Shown here piece by piece: positions 35,422-46,448 of a stretch of 64,000 bases of DNA. The stretch comes from Saccopteryx bilineata (taxonomy: Eukaryota; Chordata; Mammalia; Chiroptera; Emballonuridae). The stretch lies in the NCBI RefSeq assembly GCF_036850765.1, contig NC_089491.1, positions 88,382,740 through 88,446,739 of the forward strand, written 5' to 3'. The translations under genes were made by a program, and so were the position numbers. How positions within the stretch are numbered: the stretch's first letter is position 1; every line of letters begins with the position of its first letter. The notes under the pieces were generated by a model. That model did no database searches. It was not told the origin of the DNA and saw nothing but the letters and a program-made list of their open reading frames with translations.

Positions 35422-37045
35422 GATAACTTAGACATGGCTAAAGAAAGAATGAGATAGAAGACAGAGGAAAAAAAATTTGTGTTGGACATAAAAACAGAAA
35501 TATGAAAATTTTGAAAGATTAGTTAAGAAACATTGAGGGTAACTTGAGATGGTTTAATATATATATATAATTCAAGTTCCAGAGGAAATGGACACTACAG
35601 TGAGAAAAATGGTTGATACTTCAAGAATTGGTGAAATCATCAAATCACAGACTCAGGAAGACTAACAAATCCTAAAGAGAAAAATAAATAAATAAAAACC
35701 TAAATACATCATGATTTGATTGCAAATACCAAAAACAATGACACTATCTTATAATCAGACAAACAACAGAGACAGGTCACCAATGAAGGAGGAAGAGATG
35801 GAAGCCAACAGCAACAGTGATACCAGACAACAGTAAAACTCCAAAACAAGTACTTCAGGCAGAAGTGAAGTGATCCCAGGTAGAAGCTCTATGATTCAAG
35901 AAGGAATGACAGACAAAAACAGAAAAAAATTATGTGGAAAAATCTAAACAGACATAGATTGTATAACACAAAAATAATGTTTTTTGTGGTTTGGTTAGGA
36001 AAATATGGCACTAATTTACATAGAAGCAATAGCATAGACTTCACAGGAGTTCATTAAGAAGGTAGATGATGGGAATGAAAGTGTTAAATGATCTTTATAT
36101 TTATATTATTTGAAAGAAGGGTAAAAATATTGAGTTACTTTAGTCTTTGAAAAGTATGCATAATAATATTTATAAGATAGTAACTAAATGAAAAGAAATA
36201 TAGTGAAAAACTTTTATGCCGATGGTGTAGAAAGGGGGAAAAAGGGGAGTGAGAAAAAAACAAAAAACCCACAGTCCTAAATTAACAAGAGTAAAAGGAA
36301 ACTTAAATAGGGTAAGGCAAACAGCAGTCACAAAATAAAGTACTAGAAAAAATATTCAAACATATCAGTAATTACAGTAAAGGTAAATGGATTCAATGTT
36401 CTAGTTAGCAAAATTGTTAGACAGATTGTTTGATCTGGCTATCTGCTGTTAATGAAACCCATAACCCAAATATATGTCCCCAAAAAGTTGAATGTAAAAA
36501 GATATGAAACTAAATCAAAAGACAGTTGGTACACCCATATTAATATCAGACAAATTAGACATTAAACAAAAGCATTGCTGCAGACAAAAAAAAATGTCAC
36601 ATAGTGATAAAATTTTCAACTGACTAGAAGAATAACAATTCTAAATGTGTATACATTGATAAAACCATCAACATTCATCAAACAAAATTTGACAGGATTA
36701 CAAAAGAAATATATATATAAATCCTGCATCATAATGAGAATGTTATTAATACAACTAAAACAGTAGTTTTGTCAATCAGACAGAATCAGTGGGGATGGAA
36801 TTAGCAAGTTTGATCACTAGATATATGTATAGAACACTGCACCTAAAAACTGCAAAACATACCTTCTTTTCAACCATGTACAGAAAATTTATCAAAAAAT
36901 TGATTCCATGCCTAGTCAATCAGTAAGTTTTAACAAATTTCAAATGTCGAAATCAAACAGATCACATCCTCTAGTCACTAATTAAATAAGAAATTAATAG
37001 CAAATATATAACTAGAAAAATCTAAAAGTTTGGGAATTAAGAAAT

Positions 37046-37625
37046 GCTGACTCAAAAGAAGATATGCACTCCATGTTTATGGCAGCATTGTTTACAATAG
37101 CCAAGATCTAGAAACAGCCCTAGTGTCCATCAGTGGATGAGTGGATTAAAAAACTGTGGTGTATATACACATGGAATTCTACATGGAGTGAAAAAGAAGG
37201 AAATCTTACCTTTTGCAATGGCATGGATGGACTTGGAGATTACTATGCTAAATGAAATAAGCCAGGCAGAGAAAGACAAATATATGATTTCACTTATATG
37301 TGGAATCTAATGAACAAAGAGAACTGAAAAATGGAATAGAGGCAGAGGAGGGATTATAGGGACCTGAGGGACAGCAGTCAGAAGGAAGGGGATAGAGGAT
37401 GAAATCAGAGATGATGAAGGGATTAGTGAAATTATATATACATAACACAGAGATACAAATAACAGGACAGCAAATCCCAGAGGGAAGGGGGGAGGGAGTT
37501 ATGGAGAGGGGGCAAAGAAGGTATAAATAGAGACGTGGGGGTGGGCATGAGGGTGTTATATTCAATGGAACACTTGAATCCATTTAAACACAATAAATAA
37601 AATTAATAAAAATATTAAAAAATAA
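37046..37625 (+). mobile_element. 5'-truncated L1 inside the ancient L1
   Basis: Begins in the ORF2 C-terminal coding region (GAAGATATGCACTCCATGTT; CAATAGCCAAGATCTAGAAA; GAATTCTACATGGAG), then runs through the 3' UTR to an A-rich end (AATTAATAAAAATATTAAAA). Before it, old-L1 ORF2 reads AAAAGTTTGGGAATTAAG; after it, TTTTTAATACCTACTGGG continues the same ORF2 stretch. Too broken to code. Confidence 0.8.
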
Positions 37626-37898
37626 ACTTTTTAATACCTACTGGGTCAAAAAAAATTACTGACATCAAATAATATTCATAACTGAATGGTTATAAAAATA
37701 CTGTTTAAAAACCTGTGGGGTATAGCTAAAGAGATAGTAAAAAGAAAGATATTCATTACATACTTACACTAAAAAGGAAGAATGAATGACCTAAGCATCC
37801 CATGTCAGATACTAGAGGAAAAACAGAAACAAAGCAAAGAAAGTAAAAAGTAGGCAATAATAAAGATAAGAGCAAGAATAAATGAAATAAAAAAGAAT

Positions 37899-38207
37899 TG
37901 TGGGTGGAGCACAGAGTGCATTCCTAGCAGCTGTGGCTGTGAGAATACTCCAGCTCCAGAACCCTCCTGGGCATACCCAGGAAGGGAGCTCGCCCACTTT
38001 AAGGAAGTGACTTAGTGTCAACCATGCAGCTCCCTGATCTTTTCAGCCATTGGCTTTGAAGAACACACTGTAACACCCTATTGGCTGAACCCATGTATAT
38101 AAGCTAGCTCACTTCCTGAATAAAGTGGATCTACCTCACTGAACCTGGTCCCTGGAGTCGGGTCTTTGCGTCTCAGTCGTCCTCACCTCTGGCAGGACTT
38201 GTCCACA
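37899..38207 (+). repeat. Solo LTR in the ancient L1
   Basis: TGTGGGTGGAGC...CTTGTCCACA, 309 bp. It has a CCAAT-type motif (CCTATTGGCTG), a TATA box (GTATATAAG near 38095) and a polyadenylation signal (GAATAAAGTGG near 38119) in the right order for plus orientation. Flanks AAGAAT (37893-37898) and AACAAT (38208-38213) are a probable 6-bp TSD with one mismatch. No internal retroviral sequence remains, as expected after LTR-LTR recombination. Confidence 0.75.
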
Positions 38208-40924
38208 AACAATAAATTTAAAAAATCAAAAGCTGTTAACTGAAAAGGTAAACCAACTTCTGGCAAGACGAATCAAGAAAATAAGGAGAGAATTAACACA
38301 GAACTCATATTATGAACAAATAAATATAAAAGTACAGATGCTACAAAGAAAAGGATCATAAAAGAAAAATATGAACAACTTGATGCCAATAAATATGAAA
38401 ACTTTGATGAGACAGAAAAATCTGAGAAAATGTGGTATACCAAAACTGATTAAAGAGAAACAAACCAAAATAAAATCTGAGAAACCTCACAGCCACTAAA
38501 AGTAATTGAAACAATAAAGTCTTACCACAGGGAAAACACCGGCACTGGACAATTTACCTATTCGTTATATAAAACAATCAAGGAATTCCAATCATTTAAG
38601 AAAAACTTCAGGTAGGTAAAAGGAAAAACATTCTCTAACTCATTTTGTGAAGCTAACATAACTTTGGTACTAAAACCTGACAAGAACCATAAAAGACGAT
38701 AAAATTATATAAATAGTCATTTAGAACCTACATAAAATATCTTAAGTAGAATATCAACAAACCAAATCCATTGCTGTGTGAATAAGATGATACATTTTAA
38801 ACAAGTTGGGTTTATCTCAGAAATTTTAATGTCAGTTTAACATTAGAAAATAAATTAATGTAATTCAAAATATAAGAAGTTTAAAGGTGGTAAATTATCT
38901 CAATAGAGAAAGAAAATGTACTCAATATTATTCAACGTCCACTTATAAGTAACTCATCTACAAAATACTTACAGAAAACAGCATCTGGAATGGTAAAATA
39001 TTGAATGTTTTGCTTTGGAGCTCAGGAAGATTGTCTGCTATAACCACTTCTATTTATCATTAACACCAGAGAAAGACATAAGTTAAAAAGGAGGAAACAA
39101 AAGTGCTATTTTTCATACTGAAAAAAATAAAAGTAAATGAGTATAGCAAGTTTGCTGAATTTAGAATCAATGTACAAAAATCAATCATATTTATTATATC
39201 TATAAGAAGTTGTGATTTGTAGTTTTTTAAAAAAACACTTTGATAATATAACAAATATATTTGAATAAATTTTGAATAACTCTAACAAAAGATGCGTTAG
39301 ATCTTCCTGGAGAACATTATAAAACTCTACCAAAAGGTATTAAAGAAGAGCTAAAATAGAGCTATGTCATTTTCATTGATTTTAATACTCAGAATCATAA
39401 AGATGTCAATTCTCCCAGAATTATCTATTCACTCAAAGCAACTCTTACAAAATGCCACTTCTTTGTTATAACTTGAAAGACAATACTAAAATTTATATGA
39501 AAAAGCAAAGAAAAACTCCCAAAGAGGAACTAACTGATATCCAAACTAATACAAAGAATTATATTAGAATTAAGACACTGTAGAATTAAGACACTGAGAT
39601 TGATATGTAGATCAACTGTTCAATGGAAAAGAATAGTCCAGAAATGGACCCACACACATTGACTAATGTGATTTTTTTCAAAGAAAAAGTAGATGAGCAG
39701 GGAAATAATGGACTTTTCATAGATGCTGAGACAATCTGACATCCACACGAAAAACTTTGTACCTTAACCTTACTACATGCTCAAAAATCAACACCAAATG
39801 GGCTTAAATATAAAATATAGACTTTTAGAAGAAAAGGTAGGAGAATATTTTTAAGACTATAGTGTTAGGAAAAATTTTCTTAAGCAAAGATTTAAAAGTG
39901 TAAACCATAAAAGAAAAATTGATAAGCTTGAATATCTTAAATTAAAAACATCTGTTTTCCAAAAGAAATCATTGCAAGAACTTAAAAAAAAAAAACCCAA
40001 TTGGAAGAAGACATTTGTAAAACATATAACTAACAAAAGGTTAGTATTCAGAGCATATTAAAATTTACAAACTGTTTAAAATTTAGACAACTTTGAAAAT
40101 ATCACATTAAACAAAATATCAATAAGCATATTTTTAAATGCTTTTGGCTCATATGACTGAAGAATTGGAAGTTGAAATGACTCCAAAATGATATTTCACC
40201 CTCATAAAATTAGAAAAACAGTCTGCCAAATCATGGGTTGACCAGAGTCTGGGAGGAAAGAACCATTTATGTGCCACTGTTTGAAATGTCACCCAGTAAG
40301 TACCACCGTAGCAGGTATAGGTGATGGAGGACGGACTATGCTCACTCTCTGTGCTGCATCAACACCTCTCCTTGGGTATGTACCCCAGAGAAACTCTTGC
40401 GCATGAACTCCAAGGGCCGTAAACAAGAATGTTCACTGCGGCACTATTGGAAAGAGCAAAAACGCTGGAAACAAACTAAATGGCCACCAATTCATAGGAA
40501 TCAATAAATTGTGGCATACCCTCCACTGTAAAAATTAATTTTCACATGGGGGAAGCTTAAGAACCTGCTGTTGAGCAAAAATAAATTTACTAAAGTACGA
40601 CATCTATATTCAATTTGATTAACATTTAAGAAAGCAAAACTAAATAATATGTTCTAAGGTAACATGTAAATACCTTTAAGTTGTTTATTAAAAGTAAGAG
40701 GGACATAAAGTAAAATTTGGAAGAGCTGTCACCTGTGAGCAAGAGGGCATGGGAGCAGTAAGTAGTACGAGGCCTTCAGAAAACCTCTGAGTCTAAAGTA
40801 ATGTTCATATTCCTTTTCTTAAACTGTAATTTGTACAGAAGTGCTCATGATGTCATCATCTTTATGCCTCATTTTAAAATAATCTTTTGTATCACTTTAT
40901 TTTGAAACTAACTTTTAAAAAATA

Positions 40925-41290
40925 CCCCTGACCAATTTGCACAGTGGTAGGACATTGGCCCGGCATGTGGATGTCGCAAGTCCAATTCCCAGTCAGGGCA
41001 TACAGGAGAAGTGACCATCTGCATCTCCACCCCTCCTCTTCTCTCCCTCTCAGTTTATTCCTTTCCCACAGCATGGATCAATTGGTTCAAGTGCATCAGC
41101 GCCAGGCACTGAGAATGGCTGCATGGAGCTTCCATCTCAGGCACTAAAACTAGCTCGGTTATGAGCATGGCCCCAAATGGGCAGAGTGTCAGCCGCCAGA
41201 CAGAGTTGCTAGGTGGATCCTGGTTGGGACACATGTGGGAGTCTGTCTCTCTACCTCCCCTCCTGTCACTTTGAAAAGAAGAAAAAATAT
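40925..41290 (+). mobile_element. Older bat tRNA-derived SINE
   Basis: Diverged head (CCCTGACCAATTTGCACAGT) and B-box (AGTCCAATTCC), pyrimidine-rich block, body ending GGACACATGTGGGAGTCTG and a mixed A-tail. Possible short TSD AAAAATA near 40918-40924 and in the tail. Confidence 0.85.
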
Positions 41291-42889
41291 ACATATGACT
41301 TGCCCCTCAAAACCAGCAATCTCCACACCTCCCAGTTTTGTTAACATATCCATCATTAGATTAGCATTAAAAAACCGTGAAATGATTTTTAGTTTTGTTA
41401 CAGGAGTTCAGTAAAGGCATTGTTGTAATAACTATGTTAGTGGAGAAGGTGGAGGAGCAAAAAATTATTTAGACACGGGGAATAGGCTTCACTCTTTTTA
41501 AGAATAGGATGGACACTTTCATGTGTCAGAATAATAGGTTATGAAAAAATTTTCTATATTTTAGCAGATCAGCTATAGTAAAGGCATAGATAACCTACCA
41601 GCAATGTAGCAATTTCTCAGATGTTTATCCAAAATAGCATCAATTCTCAGTTTTCTAAAAATGCATTAATATAAGCAAAGAAATCATTAACAGGTCCCTG
41701 TGCCTGCAAGCACTCTAATAGCATGAAGGTACCCACAGGCAAAGATCTGAAGGTCAGTCAAGTGGGGTAGAGAATCTGCACATTCCACCCAGTGACACCA
41801 CACACCACAACCAGGCGCTCAGTGTTAAGGGCAGAAAAAAATACCCTTCTGTAATCACAGTGTACAGCCAGGAGCCATCAAAACCCCAACTGCATCCTGC
41901 ATATTAAGAAGCAGGTTCATGGGGGGTTGCTTGATTGCAGACACTAAGAAGCCTCCCCAGTGCCTTGCTGGGGTACTTTTCAGTCTTCAGTCCCTCCTTT
42001 GCATTATTTAGCCAATGTCAAAAAAGGACCAAAGTAAAGCATCTCAATGCAAAGCTTCATTTTGTTGCTTGCTTAGCACACGCTCCCATTTCACCACACT
42101 TCTTACAAACTAAGAAAGAGCACTTCTGCAGGGTCATCTTGTCAGCAGAGAGACAGGGTCCCCAACATTCCATCCAGGCTTGGGTAATTCTCCGCAGTCA
42201 GAACTGGTCCAAGAGCTGATGCTGACTTGGAGGTCTGTGATCAGTGAGGAATAACAAATGACTGCCACATCACTAAGGTCACAGAAAGTCCAGAGATGCC
42301 AGCACCCTTGCCTGCACACCACTTCTGCCTGTTGTGTTTTCAGAGTTTCCACCGAACTGAAGATTAGAGGAGTAATTCCAGCTCCTCTGCTCTGAAGCAT
42401 GGTGGATGTAACTTGGAGTTTCATTACACCATCACTTCCCACAAGGTGACTCTTATGAATATGATGTTTAACTTGACTGTGGAGGTGGTGGCTGTATTAT
42501 TTGAGGTTGTTAGGGGAACTGTTCCCCTGCTCAGGGCTGCACTGCTCTGCAGCTGGGAAGAAGTGGGGCTGAAAACAGTTCATGGTCTGTGTGCCAAAAT
42601 GCTGCCTCAGTACATGGCCACCTCACCTGCAGGAGACACCCCTTTTTCTTCCCTGGAAGGCCAAATGTGCTGACTGAGCCTTACACTTCCAGTGCCGTGA
42701 CCAGCAGAGGTGGCCCTCTTCTAATTCAGATAGGCCTTAAAAGCAGCCTGGGTGATCCTCCTGTTGTTTAGCGTGACATGTTGAAAAGAGCATGGCTAGG
42801 GAGTCTTCAAAACCTTCAGCTAAATCCCTCTGAGTCTGACCTTGGGAAACTTAAGTACATCTCTGAGCTATAGCTTTCTCATCTTTATA
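41291..42889. other. Low-copy DNA with an unexplained open region
   Basis: No exon structure is supported. On the minus strand 42134-42442 stays open for about 102 codons. The same frame continues upstream to about 42720 with two stops. The composition is not GC-extreme and there is no repeat match. I recognise no domain, so it could be a decayed retrocopy, conserved non-coding DNA or chance. Confidence 0.3.
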
Positions 42890-43695
42890 ATGTTTTTAAA
42901 TTCTATTTTTATTAAAGTATAGTTTTATATAATATTATGTTGGTTACATCAGTTTCAGGTATACATACAATGATTCAACATTTTTATACTTTATAATATG
43001 ATCACCCTCAAGAATTCCAATAATCATCTGTCACTGTGTAAATTTATCATAATATTGTTGACATTTACTCTTCCTCTTCTCCTATCTCCCAATCCCTCCC
43101 TTCTGGTAACCACCCCTTTGGTCTCTGTTTCTGTGAATCTGTTTTTGTTTTATTTGTCAATGCCACATATAAGTGAAACCATGTGGTACTTCTCTTCTTC
43201 TGCCTGACTTATCTCACTTCGCATAATGCTATCTAGATTCATCCATGTTTTCATAAATGACAAAATTTCATTATTTTTTATTGCTGTGTAATATACGTAC
43301 CACATCTTCTATATCCATTTGTTCTCTGGTGTATAGCTAGGTTGTTTCCCTTTCTTGGCTATTGTAAATAATGCTGCAATGAATATAGAGGTGCATATAT
43401 CTTTTCGAATTAGTGTTCTCATTTTCTTTGGAAAAATACCCAGAAGTAGAATGGACAGGTAGTATAATATATCCATTTTTAGTTTTTTGAGTAATCTCCA
43501 CAATGTTCTGCATGTACGCTGCATCAACTTGCAGTCCCACCAACACTGCACAAGGGTTCACCTTTTTCACATCCTCACAAACACATTATTTGGTGACTTT
43601 TTGATAATAGCCATTCTGACTGGTGTGAGATGGTATCTAATAGTGGTTTTGATTTGCATTTCCCCTATGATAGTGATCTTTAAAGTTGAAATAAA
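42890..43695 (-). repeat. L1 3' portion, minus strand
   Basis: Complement of the L1 ORF2 C-terminus and 3' UTR: TATCTCACTTCGCATAATGC, TTTATTGCTGTGTAATATAC, TTGGCTATTGTAAATAATGC, TGGTGTGAGATGGTATCTAA and TTTGATTTGCATTTCCC. The 3' end is near 42890. Frames are broken. Confidence 0.85.
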
Positions 43696-43696
43696 G

Positions 43697-44040
43697 GCCC
43701 TGGCCAGTCGACTCAGTAGATAGAGCATTGACCTGGCATATGGATGTCCCTGATTTGATTCCCAGTCAGGGCACACAAGAGAAGTGACCATCTGCTTCTC
43801 TTCCCTTCCCTCTCCCCCTTTATCCTTCTCTCCCTCTGGCAGCCAGTGGCTTGAGTGGAGCGTCAGCCTTGGGTGCTGAGGGTGGCTCTGTTGGTCTGAG
43901 CAGGTTAGCCTCAGGCACTAAAATTGCTTGGTTGATTCCAGCATAGCCCCAGACAGGGTTACCGGGTGAATCCCAGTTGGAGTACATGCAGGAGTCTGTC
44001 TTACTATCTCCCTTCCTCTCAATTAAAACAAATAAATAAA
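43697..44040 (+). mobile_element. Older bat tRNA-derived SINE, target of the full-length L1
   Basis: GGCCCTGGCCAGTCGACTCA head, B-box-like TGATTTGATTCCCAG, a long body and an A-rich tail of AAATAAATAAAA type. The full-length L1 inserted at the end of this tail, so its TSD contains SINE tail sequence. Confidence 0.88.
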
Positions 44041-44052
44041 AATAAAGTGGAG

Positions 44053-44075
44053 TGACGTCACGGAAATGGCGCCGT
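44053..44075 (+). promoter_or_regulatory. L1 promoter start: CRE and YY1-like site
   Basis: The first eight bases are the palindromic CRE TGACGTCA (CREB/ATF site). Four bases on, AAATGGCGCC fits the YY1 core ATGGCG in the position where human L1 uses YY1 to set the start site. The role is inferred from motif and position. Confidence 0.6.
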
Positions 44076-44300
44076 GAGCAGCGCGTCCGACAGCTCTCCC
44101 CTAAATCACAACAAATTTATCAACTAGAAACAGAAAAATTTATCCTCGGAGCATTCCGGAGTTCCACACAAACTGATAGCGAAAGGACTGTTATCACTTG
44201 AATCTGAGAGACGAGGGTGTGGAGGAAGCTACCACATGGACATTCTTTCAAACCGCAAGGAAGTGCGCCTGTGGTGAGTCAGCCCATATACTTGGGAACC

Positions 44301-44355
44301 GCGAGCCGCCAGGAGCCCCCGCGAGCCGCCAGGAGCCCCCGCGAGCCACCGCAGC
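44301..44355 (+). repeat. 20-bp tandem repeats in the L1 promoter region
   Basis: Two perfect copies of GCGAGCCGCCAGGAGCCCCC at 44301-44320 and 44321-44340, then a diverged third starting GCGAGCCACCGCAG. Every unit carries CpGs. Probably a mini-monomer array in the 5' UTR. Confidence 0.85.
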
Positions 44356-45516
44356 CAGCGGCCGACGCGAACCGCCACCGCGAGCGGCCGCCGCGAGCAG
44401 CCGTGCACGCGCCCGGTCCGGTTGAGCACCGCTGACGTTCCCAGCGGCCCGCACACTGCGAGTGGGGGTCGCCGGCCACCGGTGCCCGGAGCGCCCTATT
44501 CGCGCGCGTGCCTTGGGCATTCCACGTGCCCAGGGCGCCCTGCTGGCCCGCACACCCAGGGGGCTCCATTATCCTGCGCCTGGTGCGGTCCAGCTGCCAG
44601 CAGCGGGGCGAGCGGGAAAGGCTTGGGAGATTCTCTCCGTGGGCGGGGCACCTCACCCAGCCATTCAAGCTAACAATCAAGTGTTCGGGTAGGGGCGCGC
44701 GCAGGCAGCCTAAAATACCTTCGGAAGCACAGCTGCGACCCAATCACTGAAATTAACTTAACCCATGAAATCTGCGCACCCTCGGTTCTAATTGATAAGA
44801 TCTCTCTCAGTTCAGTGATCCAAGACAAGAGGCGTGATATTTTTTAGTGCCTCTCGCTAAAGGGGCGGGGGCAACTTCTGATTGATAGAGCCTCCATATT
44901 CAGGAATAAACGCTAACAAGAAGGACTTGGCAGATAATAAGGTCTATACTACACTAGTCGTAAGCAGAGACTAGTGCCTCTTCTTCCCTGCAAAAACAGG
45001 CTACAAAGTGTGGGAAGCCTGGGTTGAGAGGTCCAACTAAATGATAGGCGCTGAACAGTCACCTTGACAACAATTGACCCCCACCCCCGCCTGATTACAC
45101 TGGAGGCCCTGACTCTCAGAGCCTTTCCCAAAGCCTTGCACTGAGTGGGGATAGAGTGGGGATTTCCCAGCTCTTTGAGCCTCTTACTCCCCAGGCAGAA
45201 GCAGTTGCAGCCTTATAGCTGGATCACCAGGCTGCTAATTCAGAAAGGGGGGACTAGGAGAGAGAACCCAGGAAAGCAAACTCTCTCATCGTTGGACCCT
45301 GCAAACGCCAACAAGCCTTTACTTCCAGCAAGACTAAAGCCAATTATATGACATTGCCATAGAATCCCATCAACTGCAAATCCCTACCTAAGAGTGACAC
45401 AGGGGCAGAGCCTGGGGTACAGAGTCACCGACCAGGAAGAGGGAGAGAAAAGAAAAAGGAAGAAGTTAACCTCTCAAAATCAAGAAAAACCCACAGACTT
45501 TACAACTTGATCCACT

Positions 45517-46410
45517 AATTTTTGTTTGTTTGTTGTTGTTGTTGTTGTTTGTTTCTTCTATCTTTTTGCCTTTATTTCCTCCACCTCGGTCCTTCTATTC
45601 TCTGCCCATCTTATGCTTCCCCTTTCTTGAACTACACTACCCATGAGTGTTGCATTTTATTTTTCTTCTTCATCCTCACCCTCCTTTAAGGTTATACTCC
45701 AAAACACTTAACTCTCACTCTCTCCTCTTTTGTTTTTGTTTTTTTTTTTGTCTTGCTTTATTTTGTTTTTTTCTCTTCCTATTTTATTTCTTCCTTTGTT
45801 TTTCTCTTTTTATTTTTTCCTTTCTATTCGTTTTTTCTTTTCTCATTTTACTTTCCTCCCATATAATCCTCAATCACGAACAAATTAGTTAATTTGGGAC
45901 TCAAGGCTTTTTTTTGGCTTTATTTCTCTTTTTTGCTTTTGTTTTTATTTTTTTTCTTGTTTGTTTATTTTTGTGGCATTTTGGGTCCTCCCAACCCAAG
46001 GTCTCCATTGTATTTAGTCTTCGCTCCAATTAATACAACAGATTTTTACTTATTATTTTTATTTTTTCTTCTTTATTATTCTTTTTTGGTCCTTTTTTCT
46101 GGTTCCCTCTTATCCCTCTCATTATATCTCTTAGTTGACCATCACTTACAAGCAAATCATCTTATGCTTGTCTAAGATTTTCTTCCTTTTTTTTTTTTTT
46201 TTTGCATTTAGTAGGTCCCTACTCCCTTTTTTTTGCCCCTTGAACTCTTCACCCCAAATCAGGCCCTCCATTATAGGCACGATATTTCCCTGAGAAGGGG
46301 AGAGGAGGGAAAGAGAAGAGAGAAAAAAAGGGGGAAATAATAAATTATTACTGTTTTTTTTGTGGGGTGTTTTACCCTTTTTTTTTTTTTTTTTTACTTT
46401 TTACTCTTTA
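45517..46410 (+). other. U-rich leader of the L1 5' UTR
   Basis: About 0.9 kb dominated by T, with runs such as TTTTTTTTTTTTTTTTTGC near 46183 and a TTGTTGTTG stretch at 45533-45550. It sits between the GC-rich promoter and ORF1 on the sense strand. Two open frames (45647-45892, 45894-46175) would be very hydrophobic, but they begin with GTG and TTG, not ATG, so they are most likely by-products of T-richness. Confidence 0.8.
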
Positions 46411-46448
46411 TTAATTCTAATTAGTGCTATCAATAAGACCACCTTCAG

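Larger units (their letters stand above)
33960..40900 (+). mobile_element. Ancient L1 with nested insertions
   Basis: Diverged L1 sequence in correct order: 5' UTR-like sequence (GAAGCTAACAGGGAAGCAG), ORF1 parts (GTCACCAATGAAGGAGGAAG near 35778), endonuclease (AATTACAGTAAAGGTAAATGG near 36370; TTAATATCAGACAAATTAGAC), RT (GACAATTTACCTATTCG; TCAATAGAGAAAGAAAATG) and the C-terminal end near 40,500, then 3' UTR. All frames are destroyed. The order is interrupted by an LTR (34914-35421), a younger L1 (37046-37625) and a solo LTR (37899-38207). The 5' limit is approximate. Confidence 0.7.

Noticed and set aside
45647..46175. Two very hydrophobic open frames in the L1 leader as membrane proteins
   Set aside because: They have no ATG start, and a T-rich sequence automatically encodes F/L/S/Y. 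Kept only as part of the U-rich leader finding.
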